Part shown: positions 17,915-24,462 of the stretch, piece by piece | Position numbering within the stretch: the stretch's first letter is position 1 | Layout: every line of letters begins with the position of its first letter | Assembly (NCBI GenBank): GCA_028288485.1 | Contig: JAQBNO010000123.1 | Span: 1-32,687 of the forward strand | DNA length: 32,687 nucleotides | Source: Segetibacter sp. | Lineage (GTDB): Bacteria > Bacteroidota > Bacteroidia > Chitinophagales > Chitinophagaceae | Reading direction: 5' to 3' | Program-made: the position numbers and the translations under genes | The notes under the pieces: model-generated | What the model was told of the DNA's origin: nothing | Database searches by the model: none | The model's input: only the letters and a program-made list of their open reading frames with translations

Positions 17915-18869
17915 ATGACACGCAGTTTTTTAATTTAAAAAATAAAATGACAACCGATACTATTACCTTCCTTTTAATTGAAGGAGATAACGGTATTCCT
18001 GTTTTGAAAAACAAGTAATAATTGAGGGTATTCTCTTAGGTATTTTAATTCAATTGCCGGTCCTGTTATAATTTTTTATCGTTTTAGCGCAGGCATAAGT
18101 CTTAATATCACGAAAAATGTCGTCAGCAGCTTTTTTGTGATACCAACTTCGATAACCCAGTGCGTCATCCTTGCTTCCGATGCATCGCAACAGTTCAAGG
18201 GCAACGCAATGATTGAACTAACGTAATAGTTGATTCCGAGCTAGTCGAAGGATTTACCCTGAGCACATTCGAAAAATTTACCTAATTGTAGTCGAAGGAA
18301 TGCGCTAAGCGTCGTCGAAGGGATTTTGTTCATTCACTACGCTTCATGCACTTCAGCCTTTCACGGCAAAATTTTTTAAAATTCTAACAGTTTCGTCACC
18401 ATTACCCTGGAGGTCCGGAAATTAAAGGAGGGAGATCAGGGCAAGACATGCGCCCGGAAGAACGTAGACGTGAATTCATATGGCTTCTTATTAAGGGTTT
18501 ATTTTTGCAATCTTATTTTATTCGGTAGACCGGGGAATATATCGTTACGGTTTTGCTGCTATTTTTAGCCCACACTTCATCTATTAAAGCTTAGTGTATG
18601 AAGACGAATTACGCTTTTATAGCTGCCTAAGCATACCGGTTTAAAAATATTTTCTCCTTACTCTTTACGTCTTTTATTTCCTCGAAACGTACGTTAGCTG
18701 GTTCCGGAGGACTATTATAAAAAAAAGAGGAAACGTGGGGACGTAAAATGAATTCAGACAGTTAAAATGATTGAATCGAATATGACGGCAGTTTTTGGTT
18801 TATAAAAATATGAAATGTAATACTTCTTCAGCCACTCTTGTTACAGGAACAAATTGTTATAATTAAGCA
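17915..18869. other. Long intergenic region between FecR and SusC genes
   Basis: This 955 bp stretch has no convincing gene. It contains a degenerate copy of the dispersed repeat (18131-18178, minus orientation), a cluster of GTCGAAGG words at about 18244-18330 that resembles a decayed CCCTGAGCGTAGTCGAAGGG-type repeat, and a tiny plus-strand frame at 18448-18528 (26 residues) that I do not accept as a gene. The susC promoter should be in its left part, but no consensus Bacteroidota promoter stood out. Confidence 0.5.
18131..18178 (-). repeat. Dispersed intergenic repeat, degenerate copy
   Basis: On the minus strand this reads GCAAGGATGACGCACTGGG then TTATCGAAGTTGGTATCAC and AAAAAAG, which parallels the core and tail of the other copies (GCAACGATGATGCTATG, then a GTTGGTAT-type tail) with several changes. 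The assignment is weaker than for copies A-F. Confidence 0.4.
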
Positions 18870-20030
18870 CTATTTCGTAATAATAAACGTGTTATCCTTT
18901 TTCAAAATTTTCAGGTTATTCAGATCAGCTATTTGCTTTATTATGTTTTCAAAAGATTCTGACCTATCGAACTTACCAATAAAATAAATTTTAGAAATAT
19001 CTTTTTTTGAATACCGGATGTCGACGTCATACATATTTTGCAGCTCATCAAACACGAAACTCAATGGTTGATTGTTGAACATGAACCAGGAGCCCGTTCC
19101 GTTTTCAGGAATTGTGAGGTTATCAATAACAGGTTTCTCTTTTTCAGGACGTTTCGTAATAAGTGCATTTGCGCCAAATCTCCTCACTTTTGCAATATTG
19201 TTTTCGTTGTTATATATCAATTCCTGTCCGGCAAGAAGGTAATAATTATTAACCACATTTTGCGTCACTTTGTTACCCGGTTTTACCACAACTTTACCTT
19301 CAAACAACCGAACTATTATGAAGTTCTGATTTTCGAAAGCAGTAACCGTAAACCTGGTACCTAATGCAGTAGTAGATAAACTACCGCTAAATACTGTAAA
19401 AGGTCGAATTTTATCTTTAGCTACCTTAAAATTAGCTTTGCCCTTTAATTTTATATCTCTCCTGTCGTCAATAAAAGGTTCATAAAAACTTATTTCACTT
19501 TTATCCGATAGGGTCACTTCAGTTCCATCTTGTAATACCAGCTTCCGTAACTTGCCCGAGGTATTCAGTTCATGCCTAAGAGAACTGAAAGCAGAACTTG
19601 ATTTTTTAGTTACCTTAACTTCAGCAACCTCCGTTGCTTTATTGTTGTTATTATCAAATAATCCTGCTAATCCCATAACCCATATCAACGAAGCTGCTAT
19701 TGCTGTTGAAATAATGATCTTATAGATCCTTGCATTCTTATTGCGGGTTTCATCTATACCTATTTCAATTACTTCTGCAATGTCCTGTTCATCTTCAATC
19801 TCCTTAAAGGAGATTTTTTGTTCAAGTTGTCGCCATTCGTGGTTGACGTTAATAGCGCCCGGTGTATTTTTAAGAGAGGTTAATCTCCAGGTATTCTTAA
19901 GTACATTAAAGCATTGGGTGTTTTCCTCACTCGAATTGATCCACTCTATAACAAAAGCTTCTTCCTTCCCCGTAAGCTCATTTAATAAATGCTTTATTAA
20001 TAGGTCCTCATATTGATCGCGATTCTCCAT
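18870..20030 (-). CDS. FecR-family anti-sigma factor
   Basis: The 386-residue inner-membrane protein holds the ECF sigma factor until a periplasmic signal arrives. The cytoplasmic N-terminus (about 1-100) is the sigma-binding part, a single transmembrane helix spans about 102-124 (YKIIISTAIAASLIWVMG), the FecR domain covers about 155-250 (LVLQDGTEVTLSDKSEI; TTALGTRFTVTAF), and a DUF4974 domain fills about 317-385 (FNNQPLSFVFDELQNMYDV). This layout and length are typical of Bacteroidota. It follows the sigma gene by 65 bp and precedes susC. In known systems the STN domain of a TonB-dependent transporter signals to FecR; the neighbouring SusC lacks one, so the signalling partner is unclear. Confidence 0.94.
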   Translation of the reverse strand: MENRDQYEDLLIKHLLNELTGKEEAFVIEWINSSEENTQCFNVLKNTWRLTSLKNTPGAINVNHEWRQLEQKISFKEIEDEQDIAEVIEIGIDETRNKNARIYKIIISTAIAASLIWVMGLAGLFDNNNNKATEVAEVKVTKKSSSAFSSLRHELNTSGKLRKLVLQDGTEVTLSDKSEISFYEPFIDDRRDIKLKGKANFKVAKDKIRPFTVFSGSLSTTALGTRFTVTAFENQNFIIVRLFEGKVVVKPGNKVTQNVVNNYYLLAGQELIYNNENNIAKVRRFGANALITKRPEKEKPVIDNLTIPENGTGSWFMFNNQPLSFVFDELQNMYDVDIRYSKKDISKIYFIGKFDRSESFENIIKQIADLNNLKILKKDNTFIITK

Positions 20031-20095
20031 GTACTTTTATTTATACGACCAGGAAGGATTTTACCCCTACAAGAATAAAAAAATATTTTTAGCGA

Positions 20096-20689
20096 TTAAT
20101 TGCTGAAAAAAGATGACAACAGAAAAAGTGAAATTAAGTAATGCGATAGCTTTTGTCTCAACTTAATTAAAGCCCTGCTCATTTGCGTTTCAACAGTTTT
20201 AACCGAGATATTTAAGTGCTGTGCAATAGCGATGTATTTTAAGCCCTCATACCTGCTTAATTCGAATATTTTTCGCATTTGTTCCGGTAATTCTGCAACT
20301 GCTTTATCTATTGCGGTTGCCATTTCCCTAATATCGACCTGCTCAAATTGAGCCGCGGATGCGTTTGTCGAACTTTCAAGGATCATCTTTTCATAGCGGA
20401 GTTTTACTTTCTCATGTTTAAGTATATCTAAACAGTTATTGGTGATGATCTTGTATAAATAAGATTTTGCGGAAACAGTTGATGATAGATTCGAACGGGT
20501 TTCCCATAATTTAATAAATCCGGTATGAACCACTTCTTTAGCCTCGTTGAGGTCGAAGCCGTATTTATACTGGCAAAAAGCACAAAGCTGGATAAAGTTG
20601 TTCTTGAAAAACGTCTCAAAATCCTGGTCGTCGATTTTTATGTTATTGCCTGAGTCGTTGTCTTGATCATATGTTTGTTTCAGGTTCAT
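20096..20689 (-). CDS. ECF RNA polymerase sigma factor
   Basis: The 197-residue protein has sigma region 2 at about 30-95 (EAKEVVHTGFIKLWETR, then the KSYLYKIITNNCLDILKH segment) and region 4 at about 125-178 with a helix-turn-helix (YIAIAQHLNISVKTVETQMS). Regions are arranged as in the Bacteroidota ECF sigma factors that pair with FecR. The C-terminus is unusually hydrophobic (ISLFLLSSFFSN). Alone at the head of the minus-strand locus and 65 bp from FecR, it most likely activates susCD and downstream genes, but the target promoters were not found. The upstream 305 bp separate it from selD. Confidence 0.95.
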   Translation of the reverse strand: MNLKQTYDQDNDSGNNIKIDDQDFETFFKNNFIQLCAFCQYKYGFDLNEAKEVVHTGFIKLWETRSNLSSTVSAKSYLYKIITNNCLDILKHEKVKLRYEKMILESSTNASAAQFEQVDIREMATAIDKAVAELPEQMRKIFELSRYEGLKYIAIAQHLNISVKTVETQMSRALIKLRQKLSHYLISLFLLSSFFSN

Positions 20690-20994
20690 TACGAGGCTTG
20701 CTTTACTTGAAAAGGGTATGACTCAAAAGACAGATCGATCATAGAAGCTTTGCAGCCACAAGTATTCAAAGGTCGTATTTTATCCGTTCAAACAATTTAT
20801 CAAATAACTTATTTCACACCTTAAGTGTTTCAGTTTAAATCCTTTAGCCTTCCTTCTGTTGCCCCTTATTCGAAAAAAAGCCGTGAGTTATGCAAGGATA
20901 TTCTTTTCACAGCCACAATTGTATTTGTTGTGCCTACTCCTTTTCACTCCGTTCGATAAGTACTTCGAAATGACCCAGATGAGGGTGTGTTTAA
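20690..20994. other. Gap between selD and the sigma-factor gene
   Basis: About 305 bp without a gene. It must hold the sigma-factor promoter and the end of the selU-selD transcript. No clear terminator or consensus promoter is visible. A short segment near 20945-20975 (CACTCCGTTCGATAAGTAC) looks like a fragment of a dispersed Bacteroidota repeat, but I could not confirm this. Confidence 0.35.
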
Positions 20995-22065
20995 TTAGTT
21001 GCTCTCAGGAGAATTTTTTACAATAACAATTTTCTCTGCCGGTTCAATCATTTTTCCGATTGGTTTCAAAAAATCCTCAAGTTTAAATTCTTTTAAAACC
21101 TGGATAACTGATTCAACCGATTGCTCATTTACTGAAATCAACAATCCCCCGTTTGTTTGGGGGTCAGGTAAAGTATTTATCGCTTCAGCTTCATCAACCT
21201 CTTTTTCAAACAGTACCTTATGTCCATAGCTATTCCAGTTTCTAACCGTGCCGCCAGGAATATGCTTTTGCGCCAAATACTCTTTTACACCCTCTATAAA
21301 TAGCAGGTCGTGGTACTGTAATTCTGCACTAATTCCACTTCCTTCTGCCATTTCAATTAAGTGACCCATTAATCCAAAACCTGTAACGTCGGTCATTGCA
21401 TTGACGCCGTCGATTTTCCCCAATGCTTCTCCTACCCTATTTAGTTGTGTCATTTGTTTTACCATCAACTGCAGATGTTCTGGTGTAAGTGCATTCCGTT
21501 TTTGTGCTGTAGACAAAATACCAACGCCTAAACGTTTGGTTAGAAATAATAAGTCGCCTGGTTTAGCTGTATTATTCTGCTTTAAGTTGCTGATGGCAGT
21601 AAGGCCACTTACTGCAAGCCCAAACATAGGTTCAATGGTATCTATACTATGCCCGCCTGCCAGCGGAATTCCTGCCTCCGAACAAATACTTCGGCTACCC
21701 TCTATAACTTTTTGCGCAACTTCCGGAGGTATTTTATTTACCGGCCACCCAAGTATTGCAATGGCTAAAACCGGCGTACCACCCATAGCATATACATCGC
21801 TGATGGCATTAGCCGATGCGATTCTTCCAAAATCAAAAGCATCATCAACAATAGGCATAAAAAAGTCGGTGGTACTTATAAGAACCTGGCCGTTACCGAG
21901 ATCATAAGCTGCAGCATCATCTTTACTATGATTACCAACAAGCAGTTTTTTATTATCTGGTTGGGCGAAATTGCTTTTTAATATTTCATCCAAAACTTTT
22001 GGAGCAATCTTACAACCACATCCTGCACCATGCGAAAATTGGGTAAGCTTTATTTCTTCAGGCAT
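20995..22065 (-). CDS. selD: Selenide, water dikinase (selenophosphate synthetase)
   Basis: The 356-residue cytoplasmic enzyme makes selenophosphate from selenide and ATP, the selenium donor for selenium-containing biomolecules. The N-terminus LTQFSHGAGCGCKIAPKV carries the catalytic pair Cys16/Lys19 (equivalent to E. coli Cys17/Lys20) with a second Cys at 18; the active-site residue is an ordinary Cys here, not selenocysteine. The AIR-synthase-type fold continues with DLGNGQVLISTTDFFMPIVDD and SISNAISDVYAMGGTP-like segments (here ASANAISDVYAMGGTPVLA), and the ending DPQTNGGLLISV is family-typical. Length is close to the E. coli enzyme (347). It overlaps the end of the upstream tRNA selenouridine synthase gene by 8 bp, so the pair is translationally coupled. 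Confidence 0.97.
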   Translation of the reverse strand: MPEEIKLTQFSHGAGCGCKIAPKVLDEILKSNFAQPDNKKLLVGNHSKDDAAAYDLGNGQVLISTTDFFMPIVDDAFDFGRIASANAISDVYAMGGTPVLAIAILGWPVNKIPPEVAQKVIEGSRSICSEAGIPLAGGHSIDTIEPMFGLAVSGLTAISNLKQNNTAKPGDLLFLTKRLGVGILSTAQKRNALTPEHLQLMVKQMTQLNRVGEALGKIDGVNAMTDVTGFGLMGHLIEMAEGSGISAELQYHDLLFIEGVKEYLAQKHIPGGTVRNWNSYGHKVLFEKEVDEAEAINTLPDPQTNGGLLISVNEQSVESVIQVLKEFKLEDFLKPIGKMIEPAEKIVIVKNSPESN

Positions 22066-23302
22066 TTAATTCTTTTGTAGTGTTTAAAATCTTTTCTGCA
22101 TTGGCTGCCGCATCCACTTTTTCAGAGGTGAGTTCCGTCACCAAATCCTTTACATTCTCCCGGCTTTGTAATCCCTTCAGGTATTGTTTGTCGTAGTATT
22201 GCAGTAATACTCTAAAGCTTTCTGTAAGGTTATCTTCCATTAAAAAGTTAATCGCTGTTTTCGTTTCTAAACCTCCAAGCCGCTTTTTAATCCGGTTAAC
22301 GGCGTCTACCAGTTTCCCGCGGTCGCCCTTGCCATAATCTTCCAGTATATACTTAAGCCGTTCTTCAAAGGGTATGTTTAAAAAGACGACAGGTTGTGTT
22401 CGGATTTGCCTCCATAACGGCATTGGAATATTTACGTTCCCTATCCGCTGGCTTTCGTCTTCCAGCCAAATGGGTGCAGTTGACGATGTTTTGAAAGTTG
22501 ACGATTGAATGTTTACGGATGACAAAGGGGAAGCTGAATTTGAATGATTCCTTTCATCGCTCTTTCCGTCATCCGTCATCCCAGATCTGTCATCTGCTCT
22601 CCCCAACTCAACCGCTAATTTGTTTTCAAACATTTCCTGTGTAGGTTGAACAGGCATATTAATGCCACCAAACGCTGATCCTTTATGATGCGCAAGGTTT
22701 TCAAGGTCAATTACAACCACCCCGTTTTTTTTCATTTCTGCTAATACCATTGTTTTGCCACTGCCGGTAAAGCCTCCAAGTATCTTAAAGGGATATTCCT
22801 TTTCAAATTGTTTTAATACCCATTGACGGAACACTTTATAACCGCCCACAAGGGTGTACACTTTAAAACCATACAAATCTAATAGCCAGGCAACGCCTGC
22901 ACTTCTCATTCCTCCCCGCCAGCAATGAACCAGCACTGTTTTAGAAGAAGTGTTCTTCCCATCATTAACGCCCTGGCCGGCCGCCCCCTGCCCTCTGTCA
23001 TCCCGCAACTCCTTCCCTTCCGTCATCTGACATCCGTCACCAGTCAACAACTTTTCCACCTCCTCAACCATCCTGCGCATTTTTACGCCAAAATATTCCA
23101 GGCCTTTTTTTATAGCGTTTTCACGGCTTTCCTGTTTATAAATTGTTCCTACTACTTTGCGTTCTTCATTTGTAAATAGCGGAAGAGAATAAGCACCGGG
23201 AATATGAGCATGCTCAAACTCGTCCGGCGAACGAACATCTATTACCGGATGTTCATTCGCCAGTTTTATGAATGCTTCAATGTTTAATTTTTGGACTGCC
23301 AT
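22058..23302 (-). CDS. mnmH: tRNA 2-selenouridine synthase with two repeat-like insertions
   Basis: Also called SelU or YbbB, this enzyme converts 2-thiouridine at the tRNA wobble position to 2-selenouridine with selenophosphate. The N-terminal rhodanese domain (about 5-165) has the active-site Cys127 in VHCWRGGMRS. The C-terminal P-loop domain has Walker A GGFTGSGKT at 176-184. The 414-residue length exceeds the roughly 364 of E. coli because of two low-complexity inserts: about 86-121 in the rhodanese domain just before the active-site strand, and about 233-276 in the P-loop domain. Both are coded by DNA rich in the words GTCATCC and GACGGATGA, which looks repeat-derived. The frame stays open and the catalytic motifs are intact, so the gene is probably functional. 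It is first in a selU-selD operon. Confidence 0.95.
   Translation of the reverse strand: MAVQKLNIEAFIKLANEHPVIDVRSPDEFEHAHIPGAYSLPLFTNEERKVVGTIYKQESRENAIKKGLEYFGVKMRRMVEEVEKLLTGDGCQMTEGKELRDDRGQGAAGQGVNDGKNTSSKTVLVHCWRGGMRSAGVAWLLDLYGFKVYTLVGGYKVFRQWVLKQFEKEYPFKILGGFTGSGKTMVLAEMKKNGVVVIDLENLAHHKGSAFGGINMPVQPTQEMFENKLAVELGRADDRSGMTDDGKSDERNHSNSASPLSSVNIQSSTFKTSSTAPIWLEDESQRIGNVNIPMPLWRQIRTQPVVFLNIPFEERLKYILEDYGKGDRGKLVDAVNRIKKRLGGLETKTAINFLMEDNLTESFRVLLQYYDKQYLKGLQSRENVKDLVTELTSEKVDAAANAEKILNTTKELNA
22475..22606. repeat. Repeat-derived in-frame insert 2 in mnmH
   Basis: The plus strand carries GTTGACGATG and GTTGACGATT as a near-direct repeat and then CCGTCATCCGTCATCC (22566-22581) and CTGTCATCTG. 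The corresponding residues 233-276 are polar and low complexity (SDERNHSNSASPLSSVN), unlike the conserved domain on either side. Confidence 0.6.
22940..23047. repeat. Repeat-derived in-frame insert 1 in mnmH
   Basis: The plus strand carries CTGTCATCCCG, CCGTCATCTGACATCCGTC and CAGTCAAC, sharing the words of insert 2. It encodes residues about 86-121 (for example MTEGKELRDDRGQGAAGQG), which interrupt the rhodanese domain between a helix and the strand leading to Cys127. Confidence 0.6.
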
Positions 23303-23395
23303 AGGCGGTGCAAACCTACAGGTTTTATGTTCTTTTTTTAAACTTAATTGCCGTGGTATACGAATTGCACTGGTATGCCTAAATAAACTACTTGT

Positions 23396-23569
23396 ATGAA
23401 AAATGTTTTAATTTTTGCCTGCCTTGCAGGTATTGCTGCTGCAGTTGCCATCTACTTTGTGAGCGAATCTAAATTAGGTCTTGATGAAGATAATGAGGAT
23501 TTTTTAACTGACGTAGATTACGAAGCCTATGATCTCGCAGAAAACACTGGCCGTCCTCAAAGCATTTAA
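23396..23569 (+). CDS. Small membrane-anchored acidic protein, unknown function
   Basis: This 57-residue frame starts ATG AAA AAT GTT and ends ATT TAA. The product begins MKNVLIFACLAGIAAAVAIY, a single hydrophobic helix (about 3-22), followed by a strongly acidic tail (LDEDNEDFLTDVDYEAYDL). It has no cleavage site or lipobox, so it probably stays in the inner membrane with the acidic part in one compartment. It is divergent from mnmH (93 bp between the starts) and 53 bp upstream of the next small gene. Codon use looks normal for the window. I do not recognise the family. Being short, it could be spurious, but the start, composition and spacing favour a real gene. Confidence 0.6.
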   Translation: MKNVLIFACLAGIAAAVAIYFVSESKLGLDEDNEDFLTDVDYEAYDLAENTGRPQSI

Positions 23570-23622
23570 AGTTCATCAAAACAACCTGTTTCACAAAATT
23601 TTAATCAGCAAAACAAGTATTG

Positions 23623-23847
23623 ATGACTGAGTACAGTATAAACGTTAGTGAAGTTGAAGAACTGCAAATGACCAGCAAATTAGTTGAACTGGAACAAATG
23701 TTTACAAGGGCACAAAGCACTATAATGCAAGGTGGATCGGTGTATTTGGTAAGGCAGAACGCCGATGGCAGCAAATATAAGTTTGATGAACTAACAACAG
23801 AAGACGAAATAGGAAATTATAAAGAAACAGTTTTCAAATATCTTTAG
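23623..23847 (+). CDS. Small soluble protein of unknown function
   Basis: The 74-residue frame is best started at the ATG at 23623; an in-frame TTG lies just before it at 23620. The product begins MTEYSINVSEVEELQMTSKL, with a predicted N-terminal helix (about 8-30) and then strand-like segments (GGSVYLVRQNADGSKYKFDEL). There is no signal peptide or membrane segment. It follows the acidic membrane peptide by 53 bp on the same strand, and a terminator-like hairpin is about 86 bp downstream, so the two small genes may be one transcript. I do not recognise the family, and no function is proposed. Confidence 0.65.
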   Translation: MTEYSINVSEVEELQMTSKLVELEQMFTRAQSTIMQGGSVYLVRQNADGSKYKFDELTTEDEIGNYKETVFKYL

Positions 23848-23933
23848 TTTTTGTTATTCAACAGCCTGCTTAGGGCGAAATTACTTCCCGATAATTATTC
23901 TTTCCTTTCAATTTTCCTTGCAACTCTTTACAG

Positions 23934-23950
23934 GTCCGCTTCGTGCGGAC
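23934..23950 (+). terminator. Terminator-like hairpin after the small genes
   Basis: GTCCGC (23934-23939) and GCGGAC (23945-23950) form a perfect six-pair stem around the loop TTCGT, followed by TTGATCTTTT. The T-run is interrupted, so termination is likely but not certain. It lies 86 bp past the stop of the 74-residue gene. Confidence 0.55.
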
Positions 23951-24318
23951 TTGATCTTTTAGGTGCCTTAGGTTAAAAGGCAAACTCATCCACGTTTACC
24001 AGCGATCTTTTTTTATTTTTTTCTAAGGTGTTATTTGAATTATCTTCACTTTGCTATTATACCATAAGCTCCCTGCTACAGCATTTATAATAAACTACTT
24101 CCTTCTGTCTTAACCATTTGTTCTTATATTGCAATCAGTCTGTCCAGCACTTAGGAACAAAACTGCGGAGAAGATATAAATGAAATGGGAAAGGCAATTC
24201 AAGCAAAGCAATAACATCTATTAATAAAAATGATCTGTGCTGAATGTTTTACAGCTGAAAGGATTGCGACCCTACAGCTTTGCTTGTGTACCCTTCGACT
24301 TCGCTCTCGATAAACGCT

Positions 24319-24388
24319 GCTATGAAAAGCTGCTTTTGAACTGAGCGTAGCAACGATGATGCTATGAAATGCGATGTTGGTATAACAA
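24319..24388 (+). repeat. Dispersed intergenic repeat, copy F
   Basis: It contains GCTATGAAAAGCTGC then TTTTGAACTGAGCGTAGC and the full core CAACGATGATGCTATGAAAT, with the tail GATGTTGGTATAAC. Copy A shares 16 contiguous core bases. It lies about 75 bp upstream of the Gfo/Idh gene. Confidence 0.7.
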
Positions 24389-24462
24389 CATCTTCCTGTC
24401 TCTAACAATTTGCTATCGATCTCAAAATGTAAAAGATCCCGTTTACTTCTAAAAACGATAAA

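Larger units (their letters stand above)
23848..24462. other. Intergenic region upstream of the oxidoreductase cluster
   Basis: About 615 bp with no convincing gene. It holds the terminator-like hairpin at 23934-23950, the motif CCCTTCGACTTCGCTC near 24291-24306 that resembles a widespread Bacteroidota repeat, and copy F of the dispersed repeat. The promoter for the Gfo/Idh gene should lie in the last 80 bp but was not identified. Confidence 0.5.

Noticed and set aside
18448-18528. A 26-residue plus-strand frame (MRPEERRREFIWLLIKGLF and a few more residues) in the gap upstream of susC.
   Set aside because: Too short, with no start context and no neighbours on this strand. The composition looks protein-like, but this is not enough to call a gene.
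20690-20850. Bacteroidota-type promoters (TTTG near -33 and TAnnTTTG near -7) upstream of the sigma factor and other genes.
   Set aside because: I looked upstream of most genes and found only half-matches with wrong spacing or a wrong -7 box, so none is reported.
21401-21907. A 168-residue plus-strand frame inside selD.
   Set aside because: It is antisense to a well-conserved gene and its translation shows no family signature.
20995-22065. Selenocysteine in the SelD active site.
   Set aside because: The active-site codon is an ordinary Cys (Cys16), and no in-frame TGA is needed to read the gene.
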